Positions 7,686-19,582 of a stretch of 64,000 bases of DNA are shown here, piece by piece. Source of the DNA: Psychrobacillus psychrotolerans (GTDB lineage: Bacteria > Bacillota > Bacilli > Bacillales_A > Planococcaceae); contig NZ_FOXU01000006.1 of the NCBI RefSeq assembly GCF_900115805.1, forward strand, positions 173,991-237,990. The letters are read 5' to 3'. The notes below the pieces were generated by a model, which did no database searches, was not told the DNA's origin, and saw only the letters and a list, made by a program, of their open reading frames with translations. The position numbers were made by a program, and so were the translations under genes. Within the stretch, counting starts at the first letter, position 1; each line of letters starts with the position of its first letter.

Positions 7686-8465
7686 ATGTCGACTTTAGCT
7701 ATTAAAGATTTACACGTTGCAATAGACGGTAAAGAAATTTTAAAGGGTGTTAATTTAACAATTAATACGAACGAAATTCACGCAGTAATGGGTCCAAATG
7801 GTACAGGTAAATCTACTTTAGCTTCTGCTATTATGGGTCATCCAAAATATGAAGTTACATCTGGTTCAATTGAATTGGACGGCGAAGATGTATTAGCAAT
7901 GGAAGTAGACGAACGTGCGCAAGCAGGTCTATTCCTAGCAATGCAATATCCAAGTGAAATTACTGGAGTAACAAATGCAGATTTCTTACGTTCAGCAATC
8001 AATTCACGCCGCGAAGAAGGCGATGAAATCTCACTAATGAAATTCATCCGTGAGCTTGATAGCAAAATGGAATTTTTAGAAATGGATTTAGATATGGCAC
8101 AACGTTATTTAAATGAAGGATTCTCAGGCGGAGAGAAAAAACGTAATGAAATTCTTCAATTAATGATGTTACAACCAAAATTCGCTATTTTAGATGAAAT
8201 TGACTCTGGTCTTGATATCGATGCTTTAAAAGTTGTTTCTAAAGGGATCAACCAAATGCGCGGAGAAGGATTCGGAAGCTTAGTAATCACTCACTATCAA
8301 CGTCTTCTTAACTACATCACACCTGATCATGTTCATGTAATGATGCAAGGTCGCGTAGTTAAATCTGGTGGACCTGAGCTTGCTCAAAGACTAGAAGCAG
8401 AAGGCTATGAATGGATTAAAGAAGAATTAGGAATTGAAGACGAAACAGTTGGACAAGAAGCATAA
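7686..8465 (+). CDS. sufC: Fe-S cluster assembly ATPase SufC
   Basis: A 259-residue soluble ABC-type ATPase that works with SufB and SufD in the SufBC2D scaffold for cytosolic iron-sulfur cluster assembly. Walker A is GPNGTGKST (36-44), signature FSGGE (146-150), Walker B FAILDEID (166-173), followed by SGLDIDAL. First gene of the five-gene sufCDSUB operon in the usual Firmicutes order. Confidence 0.98.
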   Translation: MSTLAIKDLHVAIDGKEILKGVNLTINTNEIHAVMGPNGTGKSTLASAIMGHPKYEVTSGSIELDGEDVLAMEVDERAQAGLFLAMQYPSEITGVTNADFLRSAINSRREEGDEISLMKFIRELDSKMEFLEMDLDMAQRYLNEGFSGGEKKRNEILQLMMLQPKFAILDEIDSGLDIDALKVVSKGINQMRGEGFGSLVITHYQRLLNYITPDHVHVMMQGRVVKSGGPELAQRLEAEGYEWIKEELGIEDETVGQEA

Positions 8466-8483
8466 GAAAGGAGTCGAATAAGC

Positions 8484-11444
<2,961 letters not shown>

Positions 11445-11465
11445 CAGACGAACGGAGGAAATACG

Positions 11466-12863
11466 ATGGCTAAAAAAATGCCTGAAATTGGTGATTACAA
11501 ATATGGTTTCCACGATAAAGACGTATCCATTTTCCGTTCTAAACGTGGATTAACGAAAGAAATCGTAGAAGAAATATCACGTATGAAATCAGAACCACAA
11601 TGGATGTTAGATTATCGCTTAAAAGCGTTAGAAATTTTTTACTCAAAACCAATGCCTCAATGGGGTGGAGATTTAGGGTCATTAAACTTCGATGAAATTA
11701 CGTATTACGTGAAGCCTTCTGAACAAACAGAAACTTCATGGGATGAAGTACCAGAAGAAATCAAAGCTACTTTTGATAAATTAGGTATTCCAGAAGCAGA
11801 ACAAAAATACCTTGCAGGTGTTTCTGCACAATACGAATCAGAAGTTGTATATCATAACATGAAGCAAGAGCTTCAAGACTTGGGTATAATATTTAAGGAT
11901 ACTGATTCTGCACTTCGTGAAAATGAAGATATTTTCAAAAAGCATTGGGGAACAGTAATTCCTTCTTCCGATAATAAGTTCTCTGCACTTAACTCTGCAG
12001 TATGGTCGGGTGGATCGTTTATCTACGTACCACCAGGCATTAAAGTGGAAACACCATTACAAGCATACTTCCGTATTAACTCTGAAAACATGGGTCAATT
12101 CGAACGTACGCTAATTATTGTAGACGAAGGTGCTTCTGTACATTATGTAGAAGGATGTACAGCTCCTGTTTACACAACAAATTCACTTCATAGTGCAGTT
12201 GTTGAGATCATTATTAAAAAAGATGCTTATTGCCGTTATACAACAATCCAAAACTGGGCAAACAACGTTTATAACTTAGTTACAAAACGTGCAGTTTGTG
12301 ATGCAAATGCAACGATGGAATGGATTGACGGAAATATTGGATCTAAATTAACGATGAAATATCCAGCCGTTATTTTAAAAGGTGAAGGCGCTCGTGGTAT
12401 GACTCTTTCTATCGCAATTGCTGGTAAAGGTCAACACCAAGATGCTGGTGCGAAAATGATGCATTTAGCTCCAAATACTTCTTCTACTATTGTTTCGAAA
12501 TCAATTTCTAAACAAGGTGGTAAAGTAACATACCGTGGTATCGTTCATTTTGGCCGTAAAGCTACTGGTGCACGTGCGAATATCGAATGTGATACATTAA
12601 TCATGGATAATCAGTCTACTTCTGATACAATTCCTTACAACGAAATCTTGAATGATAATATTTCTTTAGAGCATGAAGCAAAAGTTTCAAAAGTATCTGA
12701 AGAACAATTATTCTACTTGATGAGTCGTGGACTTAGTGAAGAAGAAGCAACTGAAATGATCGTAATGGGCTTCATCGAACCATTTACAAAAGAACTTCCA
12801 ATGGAATATGCTGTAGAAATGAACCGTCTTATCAAGTTTGAGATGGAAGGCTCTATCGGTTAA
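11466..12863 (+). CDS. sufB: Fe-S cluster assembly protein SufB
   Basis: A 465-residue SufB, the scaffold subunit on which the cluster is built. Conserved stretches include [32 protein letters not shown] and [10 protein letters not shown]. Family length and motifs are complete. Last gene of sufCDSUB, followed by a terminator. Confidence 0.98.
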   Translation: MAKKMPEIGDYKYGFHDKDVSIFRSKRGLTKEIVEEISRMKSEPQWMLDYRLKALEIFYSKPMPQWGGDLGSLNFDEITYYVKPSEQTETSWDEVPEEIKATFDKLGIPEAEQKYLAGVSAQYESEVVYHNMKQELQDLGIIFKDTDSALRENEDIFKKHWGTVIPSSDNKFSALNSAVWSGGSFIYVPPGIKVETPLQAYFRINSENMGQFERTLIIVDEGASVHYVEGCTAPVYTTNSLHSAVVEIIIKKDAYCRYTTIQNWANNVYNLVTKRAVCDANATMEWIDGNIGSKLTMKYPAVILKGEGARGMTLSIAIAGKGQHQDAGAKMMHLAPNTSSTIVSKSISKQGGKVTYRGIVHFGRKATGARANIECDTLIMDNQSTSDTIPYNEILNDNISLEHEAKVSKVSEEQLFYLMSRGLSEEEATEMIVMGFIEPFTKELPMEYAVEMNRLIKFEMEGSIG

Positions 12864-12874
12864 TCCAATTATAT

Positions 12875-12913
12875 AAATGCAGCAGGGTGTACTTCACCTT
12901 GCTGCATTTTTTT
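12875..12913 (+). terminator. Terminator of the suf operon
   Basis: Arms aaatgcagcagggtg and caccttgctgcattt pair over 15 bp with one G-T pair, with a T-run after. Confidence 0.92.
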
Positions 12914-13016
12914 ATCCTCTAAATAGGCAAATTGCTAAAAACTATTAGGTTTGGTTATAACTATTAAGTGGTACTCAGAAAGTAGTAGAAGTATTTTGTA
13001 AAGAGAGGTATCGACA

Positions 13017-13781
13017 ATGATTGTATTTGAAAGAGAAAAAAGCTATGTCATGGTTACTCAAGATGATCATGCACAAGTTTCCAAGCAAATAGCAGAACAT
13101 TGTAAAGATGATTTTTATTACGATTCTAAAGATGTGCAGGAAGTAGTTCTCGCCATTCAAGAGCATGACCGTGGTTGGATAGATCCGGATAAGTCCCCAG
13201 TATGGAATGATCAATTAGAACAGCCTTTCTCGTTTATAGATTATCCTACAGATCTTAAGATTTCTTTTTATGAAAAAGGATTAGATGAAGTGGAGGGAAT
13301 GAGTAAGTATGCTTGTTTATTGTGTAGTTTACATTACTCCTCTTTTGTCCAAGATGCTGATGAAACTGCAGTTCAAAAATTTTGGGATATAGAAAAGCAA
13401 AGACAGGATCGACTTTATGATGAATTAGGAATTGTCGGCAATGAGAAAAAGAAAGAAACGTTAATGTATCATTTAGATCTGCTGAAGTTTTCAGATTTTC
13501 TATCTTTGTTTATTTGTTTACACGAGCCAGGAAACAACGATAAATTGCATCCATTTTTTAAAAATGGATTTCCACAATTATTCCTATTCGTCATGCAGGA
13601 GCCAATTATAGCTAGCTGGGAAAGCGATGAAGTCGTTACTTTGTCCTTCTCCCCCTTGAAGAGCGAACTAAATGTAAAACTTACGTATAAAGAAGTATGG
13701 AAAGAACAGATTGAGAAGGATGGACTATTGCAGGCATTTAAGGATACTCCAGTTGCGCATAGAAAAGTTACGTTTAAATGA
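13017..13781 (+). CDS. DUF3891 family protein
   Basis: A 254-residue soluble protein that opens MIVFEREKSYVMVTQDDHAQVSKQIAEH and continues IQEHDRGWIDPD, the pattern of DUF3891. The conserved His and Asp residues (QDDHA, EHDRGW) suggest a metal-binding HD-like helical fold, but no activity is known. Ribosome site agagaggta precedes the ATG. It is convergent with the FAD monooxygenase gene. Confidence 0.75.
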   Translation: MIVFEREKSYVMVTQDDHAQVSKQIAEHCKDDFYYDSKDVQEVVLAIQEHDRGWIDPDKSPVWNDQLEQPFSFIDYPTDLKISFYEKGLDEVEGMSKYACLLCSLHYSSFVQDADETAVQKFWDIEKQRQDRLYDELGIVGNEKKKETLMYHLDLLKFSDFLSLFICLHEPGNNDKLHPFFKNGFPQLFLFVMQEPIIASWESDEVVTLSFSPLKSELNVKLTYKEVWKEQIEKDGLLQAFKDTPVAHRKVTFK

Positions 13782-13787
13782 TAGTAT

Positions 13788-13822
13788 GCAAAAACCAGTC
13801 AAAGTAATTTGACTGGTTCTGT
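13788..13822. terminator. Bidirectional terminator
   Basis: Arms aaccagtcaaa and tttgactggtt are perfect, with a T-run on the minus side and a weaker one on the plus side, between two convergent genes. Confidence 0.85.
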
Positions 13823-13828
13823 CTATTT

Positions 13829-14908
13829 TTAAACCATCACAACAAACTGAGAAGCAAAAGATTGTTCTTTCTCTATTTGGATAGCTTGAATTTTAGCAAC
13901 TTCTTTTTTCCTTACTGAAGCACAATCAGCAGTATTAAGAGAGGTAATTGTATTTTTGTCGATTAAAGAAGAGAAGTAATCCGCATCTTTTAGAGCACTG
14001 TTTAACCCAAATGCTCCAGTAGGAGTCATCGTGTGAACTGCATCTCCGATTAAAGCCAACCCTTTTTTCCCCCAAGTCTCACTAGAGCTACTATACACAT
14101 CTAATAGAACAAAATCCTTCCAAGATTGAATGTTTTCTCGAACGGTTTGTTCAAGTTCTGGAAAAGCCATTATGAGTTGCTCGATAAATGGAGTAAAAGG
14201 CTGTTTTCTAAGTGTTGCAAAAGAACCCTCTTCGATATTCCAACCAATTTGTATATAACCCTTTGCCTGTGTAAATAGGGAAATTTGCTTCCCTCCAATT
14301 AAAGTCATCCTAATAGACGGTTCCCAATTTACAGGTGCGGGTATTCTAGCCCAGAGTAAATCATATCCGTGTTTTCGAATAGTTACATCCAGATCAGCTT
14401 TCTTACGAACGGTCGAATAACGACCATCTGCACCAATAACCAATTCACTTTCAATAATAATTTCTTCTCCATTTTCGGATGCTTTTACTCCAGTGTAGGA
14501 GCCATGTTCATCTTGTAAAAGTTCATCAACTTTTGTATTCAGCATTAAATGGAAGTTTGTATATTTCTTTGCAGCGTCTATCAATACTTGTAGTAAATGT
14601 GCTTGAGGAACATGAATACCAAGATGTCCGATCTCGGGATGAGGTAAAATAGTTTTAAATACTTCCCCATGCTGCCAATATTCAAGTTTTTTCATTCGTA
14701 AAAGTCCGAGCTTTTCTATTTCGTCAAATAAGTTATATTTTTTTAGAATCGCTTCGCCTTCTTCATTCAAATGTTCTCCACGAAACGTTTTTCCGATTTG
14801 ATTTGTTCGCTCTATTAATACAACAGATATATTTTTCTTTGCCAATAAATACGCTAGAAGGGCACCACCAGGACCTGCACCGACTATACATACATCTACT
14901 TTCATCAT
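13829..14908 (-). CDS. FAD-dependent monooxygenase
   Basis: A 359-residue flavoprotein of the PHBH-like class A monooxygenase family. The FAD dinucleotide motif is VCIVGAGPGGALLAYLLAKK near the N-terminus, the DG motif is VIGADGRYSTVRKKA, and the GD motif is LALIGDAVHTMTPTGAFGLN. Such enzymes hydroxylate aromatic or polyketide-like substrates using NAD(P)H and O2; the substrate here is unknown. It appears monocistronic, with ribosome site gggaggaaat before the ATG. Confidence 0.88.
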   Translation of the reverse strand: MMKVDVCIVGAGPGGALLAYLLAKKNISVVLIERTNQIGKTFRGEHLNEEGEAILKKYNLFDEIEKLGLLRMKKLEYWQHGEVFKTILPHPEIGHLGIHVPQAHLLQVLIDAAKKYTNFHLMLNTKVDELLQDEHGSYTGVKASENGEEIIIESELVIGADGRYSTVRKKADLDVTIRKHGYDLLWARIPAPVNWEPSIRMTLIGGKQISLFTQAKGYIQIGWNIEEGSFATLRKQPFTPFIEQLIMAFPELEQTVRENIQSWKDFVLLDVYSSSSETWGKKGLALIGDAVHTMTPTGAFGLNSALKDADYFSSLIDKNTITSLNTADCASVRKKEVAKIQAIQIEKEQSFASQFVVMV

Positions 14909-15106
14909 GTTATTTCCTCCCTTTGCTTCAAAAAAGCGTAATGGGCTATATGTAACGACGACACTTATATATTTTAGCTAAATAAAAAATTATTATCCAT
15001 CTTTTCATCCTTTGGGGGTAAATACGCTAATACGTGGAGTGCATACAGCTGAATACACCCAACTGAGTGATTATGCTATTATAGTAATAATAGTGAGGTG
15101 TTGTAA

Positions 15107-15958
15107 ATGATTCAAATAGGCCTAACAGGATGGGGGGATCATCCTGACTTGTATGTATCCTCGGCAAGAGAAAGGTTACAAGATTACAGTGCACATTTTC
15201 CAGTGGTGGAATTAGATGCAGCATTCTATGCAATTCAACCAATAAAAAATAGCTTAAAGTGGATTAAAGAAACGCCAGATAATTTTCAATTTGTTGTAAA
15301 AACTTATCAAGGTATCACGGGTCATTTACGTGGTGATTTTCCTTTTGATTCGATCGAAGAAATGTTTGAATTATATCGACAATCGGTTATGCCATTTAAA
15401 AATTCGGGAAAGCTATCAATGATACTTGCACAATTTCCTCCTTGGTTCCAATGCACAAAAGAAAATGTACAATATATACGTAAAGTGAGAGAAGAACTAA
15501 AGGACTTTGAAGTGGTTATTGAGTTTCGTCACCAATCTTGGTATTCTTCTGAATATAAAGATTCTACACTTCATTTTTTAAAAGAGAATGGTCTTCATCA
15601 TAGTGTTTGTGATGAACCGCAGGCTGGGGATGGTAGTATTCCTTTAGTTCCAATTGCAACTACGAACAAGGTACTCGTAAGATTACATGGTAGAAATACT
15701 TATGGGTGGGTTAATCCGGGCAATAATGTGAAGTGGAGAGAAGTAAGATACCTATACGATTATAATAAGGAAGAGCTTTCATCTATTAAAGGTATTTGTG
15801 AGTATTTAGAGAAGCAGGCAAAAGAGGTTGTTGTGTTGTTTAATAATAACTCTGGAGGTCATGCAGCCAGTAATGCCAAAACATTTCAAAGTATGTTAGG
15901 AATAGATTTTGAAGGACTTGCTCCAAAACAATTAGATTTTTTTGAAGGAGATTTTTAA
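15107..15958 (+). CDS. yunF: DUF72 family protein (YunF-like)
   Basis: A 283-residue DUF72 protein with a TIM-barrel-like fold; it begins IQIGLTGWGDHPDLY and holds the conserved ELDAAFYAIQP, VVIEFRHQSWY and RLHGRN segments. The biochemical role is unknown. Ribosome site gaggtg precedes ATG. It abuts yunE with no gap (TAA then ATG), and heads the yunF-E-D-B block, an arrangement also found in B. subtilis. Confidence 0.88.
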   Translation: MIQIGLTGWGDHPDLYVSSARERLQDYSAHFPVVELDAAFYAIQPIKNSLKWIKETPDNFQFVVKTYQGITGHLRGDFPFDSIEEMFELYRQSVMPFKNSGKLSMILAQFPPWFQCTKENVQYIRKVREELKDFEVVIEFRHQSWYSSEYKDSTLHFLKENGLHHSVCDEPQAGDGSIPLVPIATTNKVLVRLHGRNTYGWVNPGNNVKWREVRYLYDYNKEELSSIKGICEYLEKQAKEVVVLFNNNSGGHAASNAKTFQSMLGIDFEGLAPKQLDFFEGDF

Positions 15959-16777
15959 ATGGAATGGATTATACTAGCAATTAGTGGACTTTTCTCTGGA
16001 ATTGTAGGAGCATTGGTTGGCCTTGGTGGAGGCGTTATTTTAGTACCGGCTATTTTGTTTTTTGGAGCTTCTCTTAGTTTAATACCAAATATTACTCCGC
16101 AAAGCGTTGTTGGTCTTTCTGTGGTTATGATGATATTCACAGGACTTTCTTCTACTCTATCCTATATGAAAACCAAAACGGTCGACTTTAAAAGTGGATT
16201 TATTTTTTTCATTGGTAGTATTCCTGGTACTATACTCGGAGCATTTGTAAACAAAGGACTGGACTTACCTTCTTTTAATTTATACTTTGGTATCTTACTT
16301 GTTATTTTATCTACTTTATTGTTGGTAAGAGATCGTTTAAGTCCTGTTCGATGGTTTGTGGAAAATGGGAAAAAGAAAACCTTTAATGATGGCGATAAAA
16401 CATTTGTATATGGATATCCAATTTGGTTCGCATTATTATTAACTTTTGGTGTTGGATTCGCATCGGGTCTATTTGGTATTGGTGGAGGATCTATACTCGT
16501 ACCAGCGATGATATTATTATTCCTGTTTCCGCCTCATGTGGCTGTCGGTACGTCTATGTTCATGGTATTTCTGTCGTCTATAGTGAACTCTGTCACACAT
16601 ATTTCATTAGGAAATGTACCGTGGTTGTATACGATTCCGGTTATACCTGCTGCCTATATCGGAGCTAAGATAGGAGCAAAGTTAAATAAAAAGTTGAACT
16701 CAGATACACTAGTTTTGGCTTTACGAATTGTACTTTTATTATTAGGTATACGATCGATTATAGAAGGACTATTTTAA
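15959..16777 (+). CDS. yunE: TauE/SafE-family anion exporter (YunE-like)
   Basis: A 272-residue membrane protein with about eight transmembrane helices in two repeats, each with the glycine-rich motif GLGGGVILVPA (near residue 25) and GIGGGSILVPAM (near 177). The family exports sulfite or other organosulfur anions; no substrate is proven for this branch. Ribosome site gaaggaga lies inside the end of yunF. Confidence 0.92.
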   Translation: MEWIILAISGLFSGIVGALVGLGGGVILVPAILFFGASLSLIPNITPQSVVGLSVVMMIFTGLSSTLSYMKTKTVDFKSGFIFFIGSIPGTILGAFVNKGLDLPSFNLYFGILLVILSTLLLVRDRLSPVRWFVENGKKKTFNDGDKTFVYGYPIWFALLLTFGVGFASGLFGIGGGSILVPAMILLFLFPPHVAVGTSMFMVFLSSIVNSVTHISLGNVPWLYTIPVIPAAYIGAKIGAKLNKKLNSDTLVLALRIVLLLLGIRSIIEGLF

Positions 16778-16810
16778 CGTAAAATATGTAATGGATAGGG
16801 TGGGCAAAGA

Positions 16811-18184
16811 ATGAGAGAGACGATTTATATATTCCACACAAATGATTTGCATAGTCATCTAGAAAACTGGCCCGCTATTCAGCAATTTCTCTCAGATACT
16901 CGGAAGAACCTTGGTGACAAGGCTTCCTATTTAACATTAGATATTGGAGATCATCTAGATCGTTCGAATATATATACAGAGGGTACACTTGGAAAGGGAA
17001 ATGTGCATCTTCTAAATGATGCCAAGTATGATTATGTAACGATAGGAAATAACGAAGGCATTACCCTAAGTCATGAAGAATTAGAAACGTTGTACATAGA
17101 TGCTAATTTTGAAGTGATTGTCTCCAATTTCACGGAGTTAGGAGGAAATATTCCTTCTTGGGTATTACCCCACAAAATACATGTAACACCAACTGGTATA
17201 CGGATTGGCATTGTTGCGGCAACTGCTGACTATGGTATTTACTATGAAAAATTGGGATGGCAAATTCAAGAGCCGATTACCCGACTGAAAGAGGTATGTA
17301 ATACACTTCGTCCGCAAGTAGATGTTCTTATTTGTATGTCACATTTAGGGAAATCACTTGATGAAATACTATCTTTGGAAATACCACAAATTGATGTGAT
17401 ATTGGGTTCACATACACATCACACGTTTGAAAAAGGTAAAGTAATTGGGAACACGTTGCAAGCTGCTACCGGTAAATTCGGTATGAATGTCGGACTTGTC
17501 ACGTTGGAATTTGATCATGTAGCAAAAGTTATCCAATCGAAGAAGGCAGTTTTATTTCCTACGGAAGCACTACCAGTTCCACTATATTCAAACGATTTAC
17601 AGACTGCTTGGGAAAATGAAGGAATAGCGGAGATGTCTAATATTGCTTTTTATAATTCTTTTTTATTGAAGAAGGATTGGTTTAAGGAATCGGATCTATC
17701 CCGCTTTTTCGGAAAAGCACTTCTAGCTTTTACAAAAGCGGATTGTGCCATGTTTCCAGCGGGGATATTCTTAAAGGATCTTCAACAGGGGCCGATTACT
17801 GCAAGAGATCTACATCAATGTTTGCCTCATCCGATAAATCCTTGTGTTATTACATTAACCGGTGCAGAACTACTAGAAGTTATCCGAACAGGGAAAAATG
17901 AAAAATGGCCAACGCTTGAAGTAAAAGGGTTAGGGTTCAGAGGTAAATACCTTGGGGTCATATTATATGAACAGCTAATAGAGTTAGAAAGTGGTATAGT
18001 TCTAGTAAATGAATCTCCTATTGAACTAGAAAAAGTATATACATTGGCAACTTTAGATATGTTTACATTTGGTTACTTTTATCCGTCTTTAAAATTTGCT
18101 CCCAAACAGTATTTTATGCCAGAAATGATTCGAGATATTGTGAAATGGTATGGTCAGCTTGAAAAAAGTGAATATGAGTCATGA
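16811..18184 (+). CDS. yunD: Metallophosphatase / 5'-nucleotidase family protein (YunD-like)
   Basis: A 457-residue protein with an N-terminal metallophosphoesterase domain (HTNDLHSHLENW, DIGDHLDRS, TIGNNEG, CMSHLG, GSHTHH) and a C-terminal 5'-nucleotidase domain. The dinuclear metal ligands are all visible. There is no signal peptide, so it acts in the cytoplasm, unlike the secreted nucleotidases. Substrate is likely a nucleotide but unknown. Ribosome site is weak (gggtgggc). Confidence 0.9.
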   Translation: MRETIYIFHTNDLHSHLENWPAIQQFLSDTRKNLGDKASYLTLDIGDHLDRSNIYTEGTLGKGNVHLLNDAKYDYVTIGNNEGITLSHEELETLYIDANFEVIVSNFTELGGNIPSWVLPHKIHVTPTGIRIGIVAATADYGIYYEKLGWQIQEPITRLKEVCNTLRPQVDVLICMSHLGKSLDEILSLEIPQIDVILGSHTHHTFEKGKVIGNTLQAATGKFGMNVGLVTLEFDHVAKVIQSKKAVLFPTEALPVPLYSNDLQTAWENEGIAEMSNIAFYNSFLLKKDWFKESDLSRFFGKALLAFTKADCAMFPAGIFLKDLQQGPITARDLHQCLPHPINPCVITLTGAELLEVIRTGKNEKWPTLEVKGLGFRGKYLGVILYEQLIELESGIVLVNESPIELEKVYTLATLDMFTFGYFYPSLKFAPKQYFMPEMIRDIVKWYGQLEKSEYES

Positions 18185-18226
18185 AAATCCTCTTTCTTAC
18201 ATAAGTAGTAATTAGGGGGATTGTTT

Positions 18227-18997
18227 TTGTTCTATAGAAAGAAGAAAAAACGATTGACTTTCTTTACTAATCAGCGGAAATTAGCCATTTTTTTAGTTTG
18301 TTTTATGTTGTCAGTGGGAGGCCTCATCTATTATATTAATAAACAATTGACAGCTACCTATTTGGAATATGCAGAAGTACAAACAACAAAAATAGCATCC
18401 ATGGTAATAAATAAAGCAATTAACTCAAGAATTTCAAATACGCTCGATGTAAATGACATAATCGAAGAGGTGCCATCAGACAGTACTACAATGGTAACAA
18501 CTCGATTTAATACAGAAATTATAAATCGTATACTATCTGATACAAATCAGTTAGTTCAGTCTCATTTGGAGCAGGCTGAGCAGGGGAACTTTTCTAGCCT
18601 ACCGTATTTAGATGACATCGAGTACGATAAACAAACGATGGAGGATCAGGGGGGAGTTGTATTCTTCGTTCCGATTGGGCAAGCGACGAATATCCCCATC
18701 ATAGGTAACTTAGGCCCTAAAATTCCTATACGCTTTCACGTTATCGGAAATGTTCAATCGAATGTAGTTCCTTCTATTACTAAGTTTGGAATAAACAATG
18801 CTTATGTGGAGGTTAATATCCACATTACGGTAAATGTACAAATAATAGTTCCTCTGGCAAGTAAGATGAGTACGGTGGAACAGAGTATACCTGTGGCAAT
18901 GGGAATCGTGCAAGGCCAGGTTCCTTACATTTACACAGGAGGAGACGGGGACGCTGCTCCATCAATTGAAGTACCATTGCCATTACCTGAAAAATAA
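18227..18997 (+). CDS. yunB: Sporulation protein YunB
   Basis: A membrane protein with one N-terminal transmembrane segment (LAIFLVCFMLSVGGLIYYI) after a Lys/Arg-rich start, and an extracytoplasmic domain. YunB is made in the mother cell under SigE in B. subtilis and is needed for efficient sporulation. I place the start at TTG 18227, six bases after the site aggggga; the in-frame TTG at 18221 touches that site and leaves no spacing. Length is then 256 residues. Its presence suggests a spore former. Confidence 0.9.
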   Translation: MFYRKKKKRLTFFTNQRKLAIFLVCFMLSVGGLIYYINKQLTATYLEYAEVQTTKIASMVINKAINSRISNTLDVNDIIEEVPSDSTTMVTTRFNTEIINRILSDTNQLVQSHLEQAEQGNFSSLPYLDDIEYDKQTMEDQGGVVFFVPIGQATNIPIIGNLGPKIPIRFHVIGNVQSNVVPSITKFGINNAYVEVNIHITVNVQIIVPLASKMSTVEQSIPVAMGIVQGQVPYIYTGGDGDAAPSIEVPLPLPEK

Positions 18998-19044
18998 AAA
19001 TCCTTAAGAATATTGTTTTTACTGCTATACTAGTGGAAATGAAT

Positions 19045-19225
19045 AAGAATAGGTAGAGGCCGCATAACAAAAGAGTAGTTTACAGGAGAATGACAACTGT
19101 GATTGTAAACGAAAGGAAGTTATGCCGAAATTAGATGTTGACCGTCAAGTCAAATCTAGTTGGGGTTATTTTGAACAAAAATAACACTGTCATTTATACA
19201 TATGTATAAATGGAGAGCTACAAAG
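19045..19225 (+). promoter_or_regulatory. Lysine (L-box) riboswitch aptamer
   Basis: Characteristic L-box blocks appear in order: GTAGAGGCCGC, AAGAGTA, GGAGAATGACAACTGTGA, GAAAGGAAGTTATGCCGAA, GTTGGGGTTATT, CACTGTCA and GGAGAGCTAC, with GTAG/CTAC closing the P1 helix. A likely -10 (TATACT, 19026-19031) lies just upstream. Lysine binding would favour the downstream terminator and lower expression of the NhaC-type transporter. Confidence 0.93.
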
Positions 19226-19253
19226 TATAAAATTTTCGCTTGAAATTTTATCT

Positions 19254-19291
19254 AAAAGCCAACCTATATTTATATTAGGTTGGCTTTTTTA
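19254..19291 (+). terminator. L-box attenuator terminator
   Basis: Arms aaaagccaacctata and tattaggttggctttt with T-run; the expression platform of the lysine riboswitch. Confidence 0.92.
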
Positions 19292-19412
19292 TATTCTAAG
19301 GCATAATGCACTTGTTCATTTTCGTTAGTGTCAGCTCATATCTCATCGAGTCTTGGGGTATATAAGGTGTAGGTCATGCAGTCGTTGCGATAGGATATCG
19401 CGAATTCAGACT

Positions 19413-19567
19413 GCCTACATTGAAGTAGGCGCTTAAGCATTTCATATTGTCTAGCTTCAGCGCCTAGCCCCTCGAGTCGTTTCAGACTGACGGTTAAGGC
19501 AAAGTACGCCTTTACCGTCAGTCTTCCAACGCTAGTCGGAGCTTACATAGGCGCTTATGCATTTCAT
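19413..19567 (+). repeat. Intergenic repeat element in the leader of the NhaC-type gene
   Basis: Between the L-box terminator and the gene are about 290 bp without a reading frame. A 20-bp direct repeat taggcgcttaagcatttcat (19426-19445) recurs at 19548-19567 with one mismatch. Between the copies lies the block tgtctagcttcagcgcctag (from 19448) and a hairpin of 17-bp arms (19484-19524, one mismatch, 7-nt loop). A smaller hairpin gcctac/gtaggc (19413-19430) precedes. Related degenerate copies occur near 26432 and 44841. This looks like a dispersed MITE-like or REP-like element. Confidence 0.75.
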
Positions 19568-19582
19568 TATTAGGAGGAAATT

